DNA of 53,010 nucleotides from NCBI GenBank assembly GCA_023663465.1, contig JAMPHJ010000004.1, positions 1 through 53,010 on the forward strand, written 5' to 3'. The position numbers and the translations under genes were made by a program. Position 1 is the first letter of the stretch. The number at the start of each line of letters is the position of its first letter. Source of the DNA: Muribaculaceae bacterium. Lineage in GTDB: Bacteria; Bacillota; Clostridia; Lachnospirales; Lachnospiraceae. A model generated the notes under the pieces. That model was not told the DNA's origin and made no database searches. It saw only the letters and a list, made by a program, of their open reading frames with translations. Positions 27,954-38,219 of the stretch are shown piece after piece.

Positions 27954-29246
27954 ATGAAAATTAGTGAAAATCTTTTAATTGGCGCTTCTACAGCAGCACA
28001 TCAGGTAGAAGGAAACAATAGAAATAGTGACTGCTGGATTCTTGAAAATATGGAGCATAGCATGTGGGCTGAGCCATCAGGCATAGCGGATGACCATTAT
28101 AACAGATATAAAGAGGATATCCAGCTTATGGCAAAGGCAGGATATCAGGCATACCGTTTTTCCATTGAATGGGCAAGAATTGAGCCAGAAATGGGAAAAT
28201 ATAGCGATGAGGAAATTCAACATTATAAAGAAGTGCTGCTTTGCTGTGAAAAACATAACATTATTCCGATTGTAACAATGCATCATTTCAGTTCCCCGGC
28301 GTGGCTGATGCAGCACGGCGGCTGGGAAAGCGAGAAAACGCCGGAATTATTTGCAAAGTATTGTGGGTATGTTGTGGAGAGGTTAGGGGCGCATATGCCA
28401 TATATCTGTACAATCAATGAGGCAAATATGGGACTTCAGATAGCAAAACTGATGAAATATTATATGCCCACAGAATATAAGACAGAAGAAAAAACATCAC
28501 ATGGGACAGTCCAGGTTGGTATTAATACCGATTCCGAACAATTTATGGAAAGCTATATGAAGAGTGTTGGTGAGGCATTTCATACGAAGCCGGAAAATGT
28601 GCAGATTTTTATATCGGCAAGAAGTGAGCGGGGAGACCAGCTTGTGATGGAAGCACATATGAAAGCGAGGGATATGATTCGGAAAATCAGTCCAAATACG
28701 AAAGTTGGGATTACTTTCTCTTTATTTGATTATCAACCTGTTCCGGGTGGAGAAAGTCGAAGCGAAAAAGAATGGGAGGATGATTTTAAACATTATCTTC
28801 CTGCTATCAGAGATGATGACTTTTTCGGTCTGCAGAATTATACGCGGAAGTTTATTGGGAAAGACGGGGATTTGGAGCCGAAAGAGGGAGCAAGGCTTAC
28901 TATGGCTGGGTATGAATTTTATCCAGAGGCGCTGGGACATGTCATCAGGCATGTGGCAGAAGATTGGAAGAAGCCGATTTTCATAACAGAGAATGGAATT
29001 GCTACGGAGGATGATAAAGAGCGCGTAGAGTATATTACGAAGGCGGTCAGGGGAGTCCAGGAATGTATCAATGAAGGGATTAATGTAAAAGGATACTTCC
29101 ATTGGTCATTAATGGACAATTATGAATGGCAGGCAGGATATAAACAGACGTTTGGATTGATTGCTGTAGACCGGAATACAATGGAAAGGAAGCCAAAACC
29201 GAGTTTTTATTTTCTTGGGGATATTGCGCAGAAAAGAAAATTATAA
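27954..29246 (+). CDS. Divergent GH1 family glycosidase
   Basis: A 430-residue GH1 member, clearly different from its neighbour. The start NLLIGASTAAHQVEGNN, acid/base Glu156 in CTINEANM, nucleophile Glu346 in FITENG and HWSLMDNYEWQAGYKQTFGL are present. The acid/base motif has Ala instead of the usual Pro after NE. The middle (residues 170-210) is unusual, with GLQIAKLMKYYMPTEYK. The two GH1 genes are likely complementary in specificity rather than redundant (inference). GAGGAGG sits 10 bases before ATG 27954. It ends exactly where operator box 1 of site 3 starts. Confidence 0.9.
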   Translation: MKISENLLIGASTAAHQVEGNNRNSDCWILENMEHSMWAEPSGIADDHYNRYKEDIQLMAKAGYQAYRFSIEWARIEPEMGKYSDEEIQHYKEVLLCCEKHNIIPIVTMHHFSSPAWLMQHGGWESEKTPELFAKYCGYVVERLGAHMPYICTINEANMGLQIAKLMKYYMPTEYKTEEKTSHGTVQVGINTDSEQFMESYMKSVGEAFHTKPENVQIFISARSERGDQLVMEAHMKARDMIRKISPNTKVGITFSLFDYQPVPGGESRSEKEWEDDFKHYLPAIRDDDFFGLQNYTRKFIGKDGDLEPKEGARLTMAGYEFYPEALGHVIRHVAEDWKKPIFITENGIATEDDKERVEYITKAVRGVQECINEGINVKGYFHWSLMDNYEWQAGYKQTFGLIAVDRNTMERKPKPSFYFLGDIAQKRKL

Positions 29247-29300
29247 ATTACAATATGGTAAAAAATATTACAATACGAAAGATGATTTATGGACTATACT
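29247..29300 (+). promoter_or_regulatory. AraC-type operator and promoter, site 3
   Basis: Box 1 ATTACAATAT at 29247-29256 and box 2 ATTACAATAC at 29267-29276, period 20 bp; -10 TATACT at 29295-29300, 28 bp after the start of box 2. No separate -35. Drives the second symporter, the DUF5060 enzyme and lacZ. The best-preserved site with site 1. Confidence 0.78.
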
Positions 29301-29347
29301 TGATTACACTATAGTAATGTAAAAATTGAAGGAGGGAACTTATACTT

Positions 29348-30757
29348 ATGGGTAAAACAAAGGAACTAGGGCTTGATGCCAATGGTGTGCAGAAAGTTAT
29401 GCGGGGGAAGGATTACGGCGCCGATATGTTAGGTCAGCTGGGTCTTGCCTTAATGAGTAATATTGTCGGACAGCTTACCTATTTTTATACTGACAAAGTG
29501 GGTGTAGCTGCCGGGGCAGTGGGTGTTGTCATGGCAATCGCAAAAGTCATCGATGCATTTACAGACGTTATCTGCGGTCATATCGTGGATAATTCCAGCG
29601 GCGGTGACAAGAAGTATTATAGATGGATGATTCGGATGGCTGTACCGGCTGCGGCAATTATGGTACTGCTCTTTACCGTACCGATTCAGGCGGGGCAGAT
29701 TCCGGCGCTGATTTATGTATTGGTTACCAATGTACTTCTGACAGCAGTGCTTTATACTATGATTGCCACGCCTTATGCGGCGATTCAGATTGTCCGGTCG
29801 AAGAGTATGGAAGAGCGAACGAAGATGGGCGTATTCAGGGCAGTCGGAAGTTATGCTTCTGGAATGTTGGTAGTGCTTATGACGGTTCCGATTACAAATG
29901 CATTGGGCGGAGCGCAGAGCGCATGGGTTAAATATGGGGCGATGTTAGGTCTGATTATTCTGTTGTGCTTTCTGGTTTGTTACAATAATGGTCGTAAGGC
30001 AAAAATGGAGAATAGTGCAGATGTCTCAGCAGAAGTGGAAAATGAGGAAGAAGAAAAGGTTCCGTTTGGGGAAGCTATGGGGATACTTTTCCGTAATAAA
30101 TATTGGGTCATGGTGCTTTTATTCAATTTAATTGTGTCTGTTACAAGTACGATTTCAGGCAGCTCGGCTACTTATTACTGCAAGTGGATTTTTGGAAATG
30201 ATAATCTGGTGGCGGCAGCAGGGGCGTTTGGTATGCTTGGTACGGTTCTGGGATTTCTTATTTCGCAGCCCATGATTAAAAAATTGGGCGCCCAGAAATC
30301 CATCCTGTTCGGGCTTGCAGGGGCGGCGCTGTTTGCAGGAATAAGATGTCTGATGCCTTCCAGTTTCGTTATGTATGGGATAACCGGTGCGCTTGGAAGC
30401 TGTGTTCAGATTCCGCTTATGTGTCTATACGGCGTTATCTTAGGGTATGCAGTGGATTATAATGAATACAAGTCTGGTAAAAAAGTGGTTGCGATTTCAT
30501 CCGGTGCAGTCAGCTTCGGTAACAAAGTCGGAAGCGGCGTGGGTTCTATTATATTATCAGCATGTCTGGCTCTCAGCGCTTATGATGCGACTTTAGAGGT
30601 GGCTACAGATTCTATGAGAGCAGGAATTTATGCCTTTTCCAATTATGTACCGGTCATTATTAATGTATTGATGTTTGTCATTTTCCTGAAATTCGATATT
30701 GAGAAGAAATTGCCGCAGATAAGAAAAGAAATGGAAGAAAGAAGAGCGCAGAAATAA
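29348..30757 (+). CDS. GPH family sugar:cation symporter, second copy
   Basis: A 469-residue protein of about twelve membrane segments, paralogous to the symporter at 2942 over its full length (shared NIVGQLTYFYTDKVG, KVIDAFTDVICGHIVD, VFRAVGSYASGM and CKWIFGNDNLVA). The cytoplasmic loop between the halves is acidic (EVENEEEEKV). Expected to import a glycoside or oligosaccharide with a cation. GGAGGGAAC precedes ATG 29348. It heads the operon with the DUF5060 enzyme and lacZ, so a beta-galactoside-containing substrate is possible (inference). Confidence 0.92.
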   Translation: MGKTKELGLDANGVQKVMRGKDYGADMLGQLGLALMSNIVGQLTYFYTDKVGVAAGAVGVVMAIAKVIDAFTDVICGHIVDNSSGGDKKYYRWMIRMAVPAAAIMVLLFTVPIQAGQIPALIYVLVTNVLLTAVLYTMIATPYAAIQIVRSKSMEERTKMGVFRAVGSYASGMLVVLMTVPITNALGGAQSAWVKYGAMLGLIILLCFLVCYNNGRKAKMENSADVSAEVENEEEEKVPFGEAMGILFRNKYWVMVLLFNLIVSVTSTISGSSATYYCKWIFGNDNLVAAAGAFGMLGTVLGFLISQPMIKKLGAQKSILFGLAGAALFAGIRCLMPSSFVMYGITGALGSCVQIPLMCLYGVILGYAVDYNEYKSGKKVVAISSGAVSFGNKVGSGVGSIILSACLALSAYDATLEVATDSMRAGIYAFSNYVPVIINVLMFVIFLKFDIEKKLPQIRKEMEERRAQK

Positions 30758-30808
30758 GGCTTGCAAAAGGACTTATCATAATATTATAAACAGGCAGGAG
30801 AAAACCAC

Positions 30809-32344
30809 ATGGAACAATTTAAAATGCAGGAATTAACCTGGCAGGGAAAAGAGCCGGCGGGGTCACAGGCGCAGATAGATTTATCTGTTACCTTCAGAAA
30901 AGATGACATTTGTGTCAGTGTGAAGGGATTTTATGCCGGAAATAATACCTATAAGGCGCGCTTTTTACCCGAAAGTCCGGGGACGTGGCAATATGAAGCA
31001 AAGGGCTGCATTTCTGACGCCGGGCAGATTGAGGTACGCCCGGCGACGGAGAGGCATGGGCTTGTCAAGGCAGAGGAATGCCATTTCTGTTATCAGGATG
31101 GAACGCTTTTTTATCCCTTCGGCACTACGGTATATGCGCTGATTCATCAGGATGATGCGCTTATGGAGGAAACCATGCAGAGTCTGCAGAATGCCGCGTT
31201 TAACAAAGTCCGGTTTTGTGTTTTCCCCAAGCATTACGATTATAACCATAACGAACCGCCTTTTTATGCATTTGAGAAAGATGGGGAAGGAAAATGGGAC
31301 GTAAACAGGCCATGCTATCCCTTCTGGGAGCGATTGGATACCATCGTTATGCGGATGGAAGAGATGGGGATTCAGGCGGATTTGATTCTGTTTCACCCTT
31401 ATGACTGCTGGGGATTTTCCAAGCTGTCCAGGGAAGAGAATAAAGTATATCTGGACTACTTATTGAGAAGGCTTTCCGCCATGCCGAATGTGTGGTGGAG
31501 TCTTGCGAATGAGTATGATTTAAACTTGGAAAGAACATTGGAAGAATGGGAAGAACTGGAAGAGTATATTGCGGAAAATGATTCTTACGGGCATCTTCTG
31601 TCAAATCATAACTGTTGTGCTTTCTGGGATTTCTCAAGACCGGCTGTCACACATGCCTGCATACAGACCAAAATGCTGACCAGAATAGCCGAATGGAGGA
31701 AAAAATACCAGAAACCTATCGTCATTGATGAATGCTGTTATGAGGGAAATCTTTATTATCCCTGGGGAAGCATATCCGGCAGGGAGATGACCAACCGTTT
31801 CTGGCGGGTAGTAACAACCGGCGGATATTGTACGCATGGGGAAACGTTTCTGGATGAGAATGAGATTCTATGGTGGGCAAAGGGCGGTACGCTAAAAGGA
31901 GAAAGCCCCAGGCGAATTGCTTTCCTAAGAAGCATTGTGGAAGAATTGCCAGGACCAATTGAACCGATGGATAATCCACTGTATATGCTGCTGGAAGCGG
32001 CGTCTGCGGCAGAAAATTTAGATGATATATTAAAATATCTGCCGGAAATTGCGATTCCTTTTTTCAAAGCGTCTCTTCGTCTGGGCGAGGAACTCCGGGA
32101 GTATCAGCAGAGTGAATTTGTCTATAAAGGACACTGCAAAGATGACGCATTTCTGATTTTCTATGATTTACGCACCTGCGCTTTGGATACGCTGGAATTG
32201 CCGGAAAGCGGAAATTACCGGGTGGAATTGATTGATACCTGGGAGATGAAGCGTACATTATTATGTGAAAATGTATGCGGAAAAACAGAAATTACACTTC
32301 CGGGAAAAGAAGGAATGGCTGTTTTGGCAACAAGATTATCTTAG
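30809..32344 (+). CDS. DUF5060/DUF5605 putative glycoside hydrolase (GH-A-like, GH140-related)
   Basis: A 511-residue protein in three parts: an N-terminal DUF5060-type beta-sandwich (about 1-85; VKGFYAGNNTYKARFLPESPGTW without the last residue fits it), a central barrel resembling DUF4038/GH140-type enzymes (FYPFGTTVYAL, NKVRFCVFPKHYDYN) and a C-terminal DUF5605-like beta domain. Candidate acid/base Glu is in WWSLANEYDL and candidate nucleophile in IVIDECCYEG. No signal peptide. GH140 members remove apiose, but specificity here is open. GCAGGAGAAAAC precedes the ATG. Located 51 bp after the symporter and 83 bp before lacZ. Domain names are from family memory and were not searched. Confidence 0.75.
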   Translation: MEQFKMQELTWQGKEPAGSQAQIDLSVTFRKDDICVSVKGFYAGNNTYKARFLPESPGTWQYEAKGCISDAGQIEVRPATERHGLVKAEECHFCYQDGTLFYPFGTTVYALIHQDDALMEETMQSLQNAAFNKVRFCVFPKHYDYNHNEPPFYAFEKDGEGKWDVNRPCYPFWERLDTIVMRMEEMGIQADLILFHPYDCWGFSKLSREENKVYLDYLLRRLSAMPNVWWSLANEYDLNLERTLEEWEELEEYIAENDSYGHLLSNHNCCAFWDFSRPAVTHACIQTKMLTRIAEWRKKYQKPIVIDECCYEGNLYYPWGSISGREMTNRFWRVVTTGGYCTHGETFLDENEILWWAKGGTLKGESPRRIAFLRSIVEELPGPIEPMDNPLYMLLEAASAAENLDDILKYLPEIAIPFFKASLRLGEELREYQQSEFVYKGHCKDDAFLIFYDLRTCALDTLELPESGNYRVELIDTWEMKRTLLCENVCGKTEITLPGKEGMAVLATRLS

Positions 32345-32412
32345 GCAGCAGCAATTGGAAATTGTAAATGATACGATACTACTGGGCAGGTTTTGGAAAA
32401 ATGATATTTTAG

Positions 32413-35373
<2,961 letters not shown>

Positions 35374-35404
35374 TATTGTGATGGTGATGGTATTTGGCGG
35401 GGGC

Positions 35405-35551
35405 GGCAGGGCAGACAAAAAATCCTGCGAAGGCGCGCTCTCGCTCCGTGAAAAACGCAGCGGTACTAAGCTTAAAAGCCGCGGAAGCGGCTTTTTCGCT
35501 AAGTGCCGGCGTTTTTCAAGGGCCTTTGCAGGATTTTTTGTCTGCCCTGCC
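35405..35551. repeat. 147-nt palindromic element between convergent genes
   Basis: Arms of 24 nt at 35405-35428 and 35528-35551 are perfectly complementary; pairing extends to 30 bp with one G-T pair (to 35434/35522). A second perfect 10-bp stem joins 35449-35458 to 35509-35518, a 6-bp stem joins 35461-35466 to 35503-35508, and a 9-bp stem 35474-35482 to 35487-35495 closes a GGAA (GNRA) tetraloop. Only one arm has a large bulge (35435-35448). It separates lacZ from a convergent membrane gene, so it may terminate both. The size and compound structure are beyond a normal terminator and suggest a mobile or repeated palindromic element, or a structured RNA. Confidence 0.8.
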
Positions 35552-35580
35552 TGGGTTCGACAAGAAAAAACTTTCAGCTC

Positions 35581-37179
35581 TTACTCTAGATATTTCCCTG
35601 CCTGATAAATCGAAAAGTTGAAGTCCCGAACGTGCATTTTGTCCCATTTAGTGGAAATTTTATGGTAATAAGAGGAAAAAGAGGTATTTTCTATGGAGTC
35701 TGTTTCCTCGGATAGATAGGGATTGAGGGTTTTGTTTAAAATGATGGGGGCGGCGTCGGCGGACAGGCGGGTGAGGTAGCGTTCGCTGTCATAGACGTCG
35801 TAGCTGTCTAGGTAAGCGGTGTGCGCAGGGGTTAAGTTGTAGCGTGCAATCCAGTAATCCGGGTGGGAAAAGGATAATCCGATATAAAAGACGGCGGTGA
35901 TGGCAACGCTGTAAAAGAAGAGCGGGAAGCGTTGGAAGTAAATATAAACCGTAATACCGACCATCAGCAGGAAAATCACGGCAAGCGCCCATAGTACGAA
36001 AATCCGCAGGAAAGTCAGGTTGTATCTGGCGATATACATGAACATCCGCAGCGCGCTTGATAAAATCATGATGAAAGTGCATCCGCTGATAATGGTAAGC
36101 GTGATTTTCAGAATGATATTTTCCTTAAAATAGGCGATACAAAACAACACAAGGATTAAGTTTAAGATGCAGACAATCAGCAGTTGGAAAAATCCCTGTC
36201 TGGCATATGCGGAATAGGTGTAGCCTTCGGGAAGCTGCATATTGCCGATGAAAAGGTAGAGAATCTGTATCATGCTGAAAAAGAGATAAACAAGGCAGAG
36301 CATTCCGTTTACCGTAATCGCGATAACCGGTTCTAAGGTGTTCTTCCTGGTAACGGTTTCCGGCACACTCTTTTTACAGAGCGCGGATAGGAAAGCGTAA
36401 GAAAGAATAAGAACCATGAAGAAAAGGAAAACGATTCCGAAAATCGTACGAAACGAAAAATCGAATGAAAATAAATCTTCTACAATATTTCTAAAGACTA
36501 CGTCTGCGCCGCATAAAAGAAAGATTATGACGGCCAGAACCGGTATTGCGATGGCGACGCCAAGTAGAATATAGGCAAAATAGTTTTTCTGGTCCGTTTT
36601 TTTCTCTTTTTGCGCATCAAAAAAAGAAGTCAGGTCGATTAAGGGGCTGAAAATGCAGAGCAGGGCGCCCCCGATAGTCTGAAAAATCGCCCGGATATAT
36701 TTGGGGAAATTCCATTCGCTGTCTTGGTAGACTGTATGCAGTATAAGAATAAACGTCAGGACGAAAATGCAGAGTTTATTCATCAGCAGAATCGGCGTAG
36801 AATCGGTGCAGCAGTTGGAGATGCCGAGCAGTACGACGCTAATCAGATAGAAGAGACTGTCTTTTTTGTAGGGAACCCCTAACTTTTTCATAGATAAGAA
36901 GAAATAGCAAAGGGTTCCGGCGACGAAAAAAGGGTAAGTAATGCCGGAAGCGTTCTTATAAAGGCAGAATGTGTAAAAAAGAGCGTAAATGGCGCTTGCC
37001 GTTCCAAAAAAGGAAAACTGGCTTTTCATGCGCCTGGTCATGGGGGGTTCTTCATTCGATGCATTCTGCGTCTGTGCCGAGTTCTGCGGTGTGGGCGGGT
37101 AGTATGGGTATTGGCTGTTATAGGGATTGGGTTGTGGGTTATTTTGGTTTAAGTCTAGGTTTTGATTTTGGTTAGTCAT
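35581..37179 (-). CDS. DUF4173 (DUF4153-like) polytopic membrane protein
   Basis: A 532-residue protein. The first 60 residues are polar and rich in Asn, Pro, Gln and Tyr (low complexity), followed by about twelve or more hydrophobic segments. The segment EGYTYSAYARQGFFQLLIVC is characteristic of the DUF4173 family; its function is unknown. CGAAAGGAG precedes the ATG at 37179. The gene overlaps the XRE regulator by 8 bp and forms an operon with it and the DUF2975 gene. Confidence 0.8.
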   Translation of the reverse strand: MTNQNQNLDLNQNNPQPNPYNSQYPYYPPTPQNSAQTQNASNEEPPMTRRMKSQFSFFGTASAIYALFYTFCLYKNASGITYPFFVAGTLCYFFLSMKKLGVPYKKDSLFYLISVVLLGISNCCTDSTPILLMNKLCIFVLTFILILHTVYQDSEWNFPKYIRAIFQTIGGALLCIFSPLIDLTSFFDAQKEKKTDQKNYFAYILLGVAIAIPVLAVIIFLLCGADVVFRNIVEDLFSFDFSFRTIFGIVFLFFMVLILSYAFLSALCKKSVPETVTRKNTLEPVIAITVNGMLCLVYLFFSMIQILYLFIGNMQLPEGYTYSAYARQGFFQLLIVCILNLILVLFCIAYFKENIILKITLTIISGCTFIMILSSALRMFMYIARYNLTFLRIFVLWALAVIFLLMVGITVYIYFQRFPLFFYSVAITAVFYIGLSFSHPDYWIARYNLTPAHTAYLDSYDVYDSERYLTRLSADAAPIILNKTLNPYLSEETDSIENTSFSSYYHKISTKWDKMHVRDFNFSIYQAGKYLE

Positions 37180-37405
37180 GGTCTTTTTCTCCTTTCGGTG
37201 AATCTTCTACATATTGGATGATGTCGCCGGGCTGGCAGTCCAGCGCGCGGCAGATGGCTTCCAGTGTGGAAAAACGGATAGCCTTTGCTTTATTATTTTT
37301 TAGAATGGAAAGATTGGCGAGGGTAATGTCTACTTCGCCTGCCAGCTCGGTCAGACTTTTTTTACGCATAGCCATCATAACGTCCAGATTGATTATAATT
37401 GCCAT
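37172..37405 (-). CDS. Small XRE-family (Cro/C1-type) transcriptional regulator
   Basis: A 77-residue single-domain helix-turn-helix protein: MAIIINLDVMMAMRKKSLTE opens it, the recognition region is DITLANLSILKNNKAKAIRF, and RALDCQPGDIIQYV is the usual ending of the YozG-like group. Such regulators commonly sit with DUF2975 membrane proteins. Probably regulates its own operon via the direct repeats in the leader (inference). AGGGGGAAA precedes the ATG. Confidence 0.92.
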   Translation of the reverse strand: MAIIINLDVMMAMRKKSLTELAGEVDITLANLSILKNNKAKAIRFSTLEAICRALDCQPGDIIQYVEDSPKGEKDHD

Positions 37406-37420
37406 TTTGGTTTCCCCCTG

Positions 37421-37867
37421 TTATATGGTCAAGTCGTTTTCCAGTTTGTAAGTGACGGCTTTGTCAAATACCTGGGAAAGGACTTTGCTGAACAGCCCCG
37501 CGATGACGAAAACCAGAATCAGAATCAATACGGCGGGCGTGATATAAATGAAGAGCCGGCACGCCATGATAACCGCTATGAAAAAACTGTAAACGCTCAT
37601 TTTCTCAAGACTTTTCACATTTTCCCGGATGAAGCAGTCATCTTTTAAAACAGAGAGAAACATTTTGCGCAGCTCATGGATAATCAAGACTGCGAAGATG
37701 CCCGCGAGGAAAAAGACGACGAGCAGGGAGTAATAATTTCCCCGGAAGTAGGAATTGTACTTTCCGTAAATCCTGATGCTAAGGGGCAGCGTGAGGGTGA
37801 CGAGAATGCCGGAATAGAACATGAAGTCCAGCAGGTATTTCGTAAATAAGGTGAGTTTATCTTTCAT
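37421..37867 (-). CDS. DUF2975 membrane protein
   Basis: A 148-residue protein with four predicted membrane segments, starting MKDKLTLFTKYLLDFMFYSG. The length and the IHELRKMFLSVLKDDCFIREN loop match DUF2975, whose role is unknown. ATG at 37867 has AAGGAG upstream; an in-frame extension to 37951 would cover the leader and lacks a good ribosome binding site. First gene of the three-gene operon. Confidence 0.8.
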   Translation of the reverse strand: MKDKLTLFTKYLLDFMFYSGILVTLTLPLSIRIYGKYNSYFRGNYYSLLVVFFLAGIFAVLIIHELRKMFLSVLKDDCFIRENVKSLEKMSVYSFFIAVIMACRLFIYITPAVLILILVFVIAGLFSKVLSQVFDKAVTYKLENDLTI

Positions 37868-37892
37868 ATGGTAAAGTTCTCCTTTTCCATCA

Positions 37893-37924
37893 ATGTGTGC
37901 AAACTGTATTCCTATGTCTGCAAA
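37893..37924. promoter_or_regulatory. Direct repeat, candidate operator of the XRE regulator
   Basis: ATGTGTGCAAA (37893-37903) and ATGTCTGCAAA (37914-37924) are direct copies 21 bp apart, two helical turns, in the leader between the promoter at 37952-37980 and the DUF2975 start. The spacing suggests a dimer or two dimers on one DNA face. Confidence 0.45.
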
Positions 37925-37951
37925 TTGCAAGGTATCGTTTGCCTTTTCCAT

Positions 37952-37980
37952 AATATAACACGAGAGAATATGAATGTCAA
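37952..37980 (-). promoter_or_regulatory. Sigma-A promoter of the DUF2975-XRE-DUF4173 operon
   Basis: Reverse strand: -35 TTGACA (37980-37975), 17-bp spacer, -10 TATATT (37957-37952). Near-consensus. Confidence 0.8.
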
Positions 37981-38133
37981 TAAATATTTATCGAAAATCA
38001 ATAAATTTTTACTAAGATACGATAATAGCATAAAAAATAACCAAGAAAAGGGGGCGAAAAATAGAAAATTTAACCATAATTACAGCAAAAAATACCATAT
38101 ATGAAAAAAATTTAGAAGATTTTCATAAAAAGT

Positions 38134-38162
38134 TTGAACAATTAACCGTTAGGGTTTATAAT
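38134..38162 (+). promoter_or_regulatory. Sigma-A promoter of the chemoreceptor gene
   Basis: -35 TTGAAC (38134-38139), 17-bp spacer, -10 TATAAT (38157-38162), 57 bp before the ATG. The rest of 37981-38133 is very AT-rich without a gene. A sigma-28-type flagellar promoter is not evident. Confidence 0.75.
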
Positions 38163-38219
38163 GAAAATGAACGGACAATCAGGGATTGTACAATACTATA
38201 AGAGCTAGGAGGCATAAGT

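Noticed and set aside
35378-35621. Two small open frames of 75 codons over the palindromic element
   Set aside because: Their sequence only follows the palindrome, neither has a ribosome binding site, and the inverted repeat explains the open frames.
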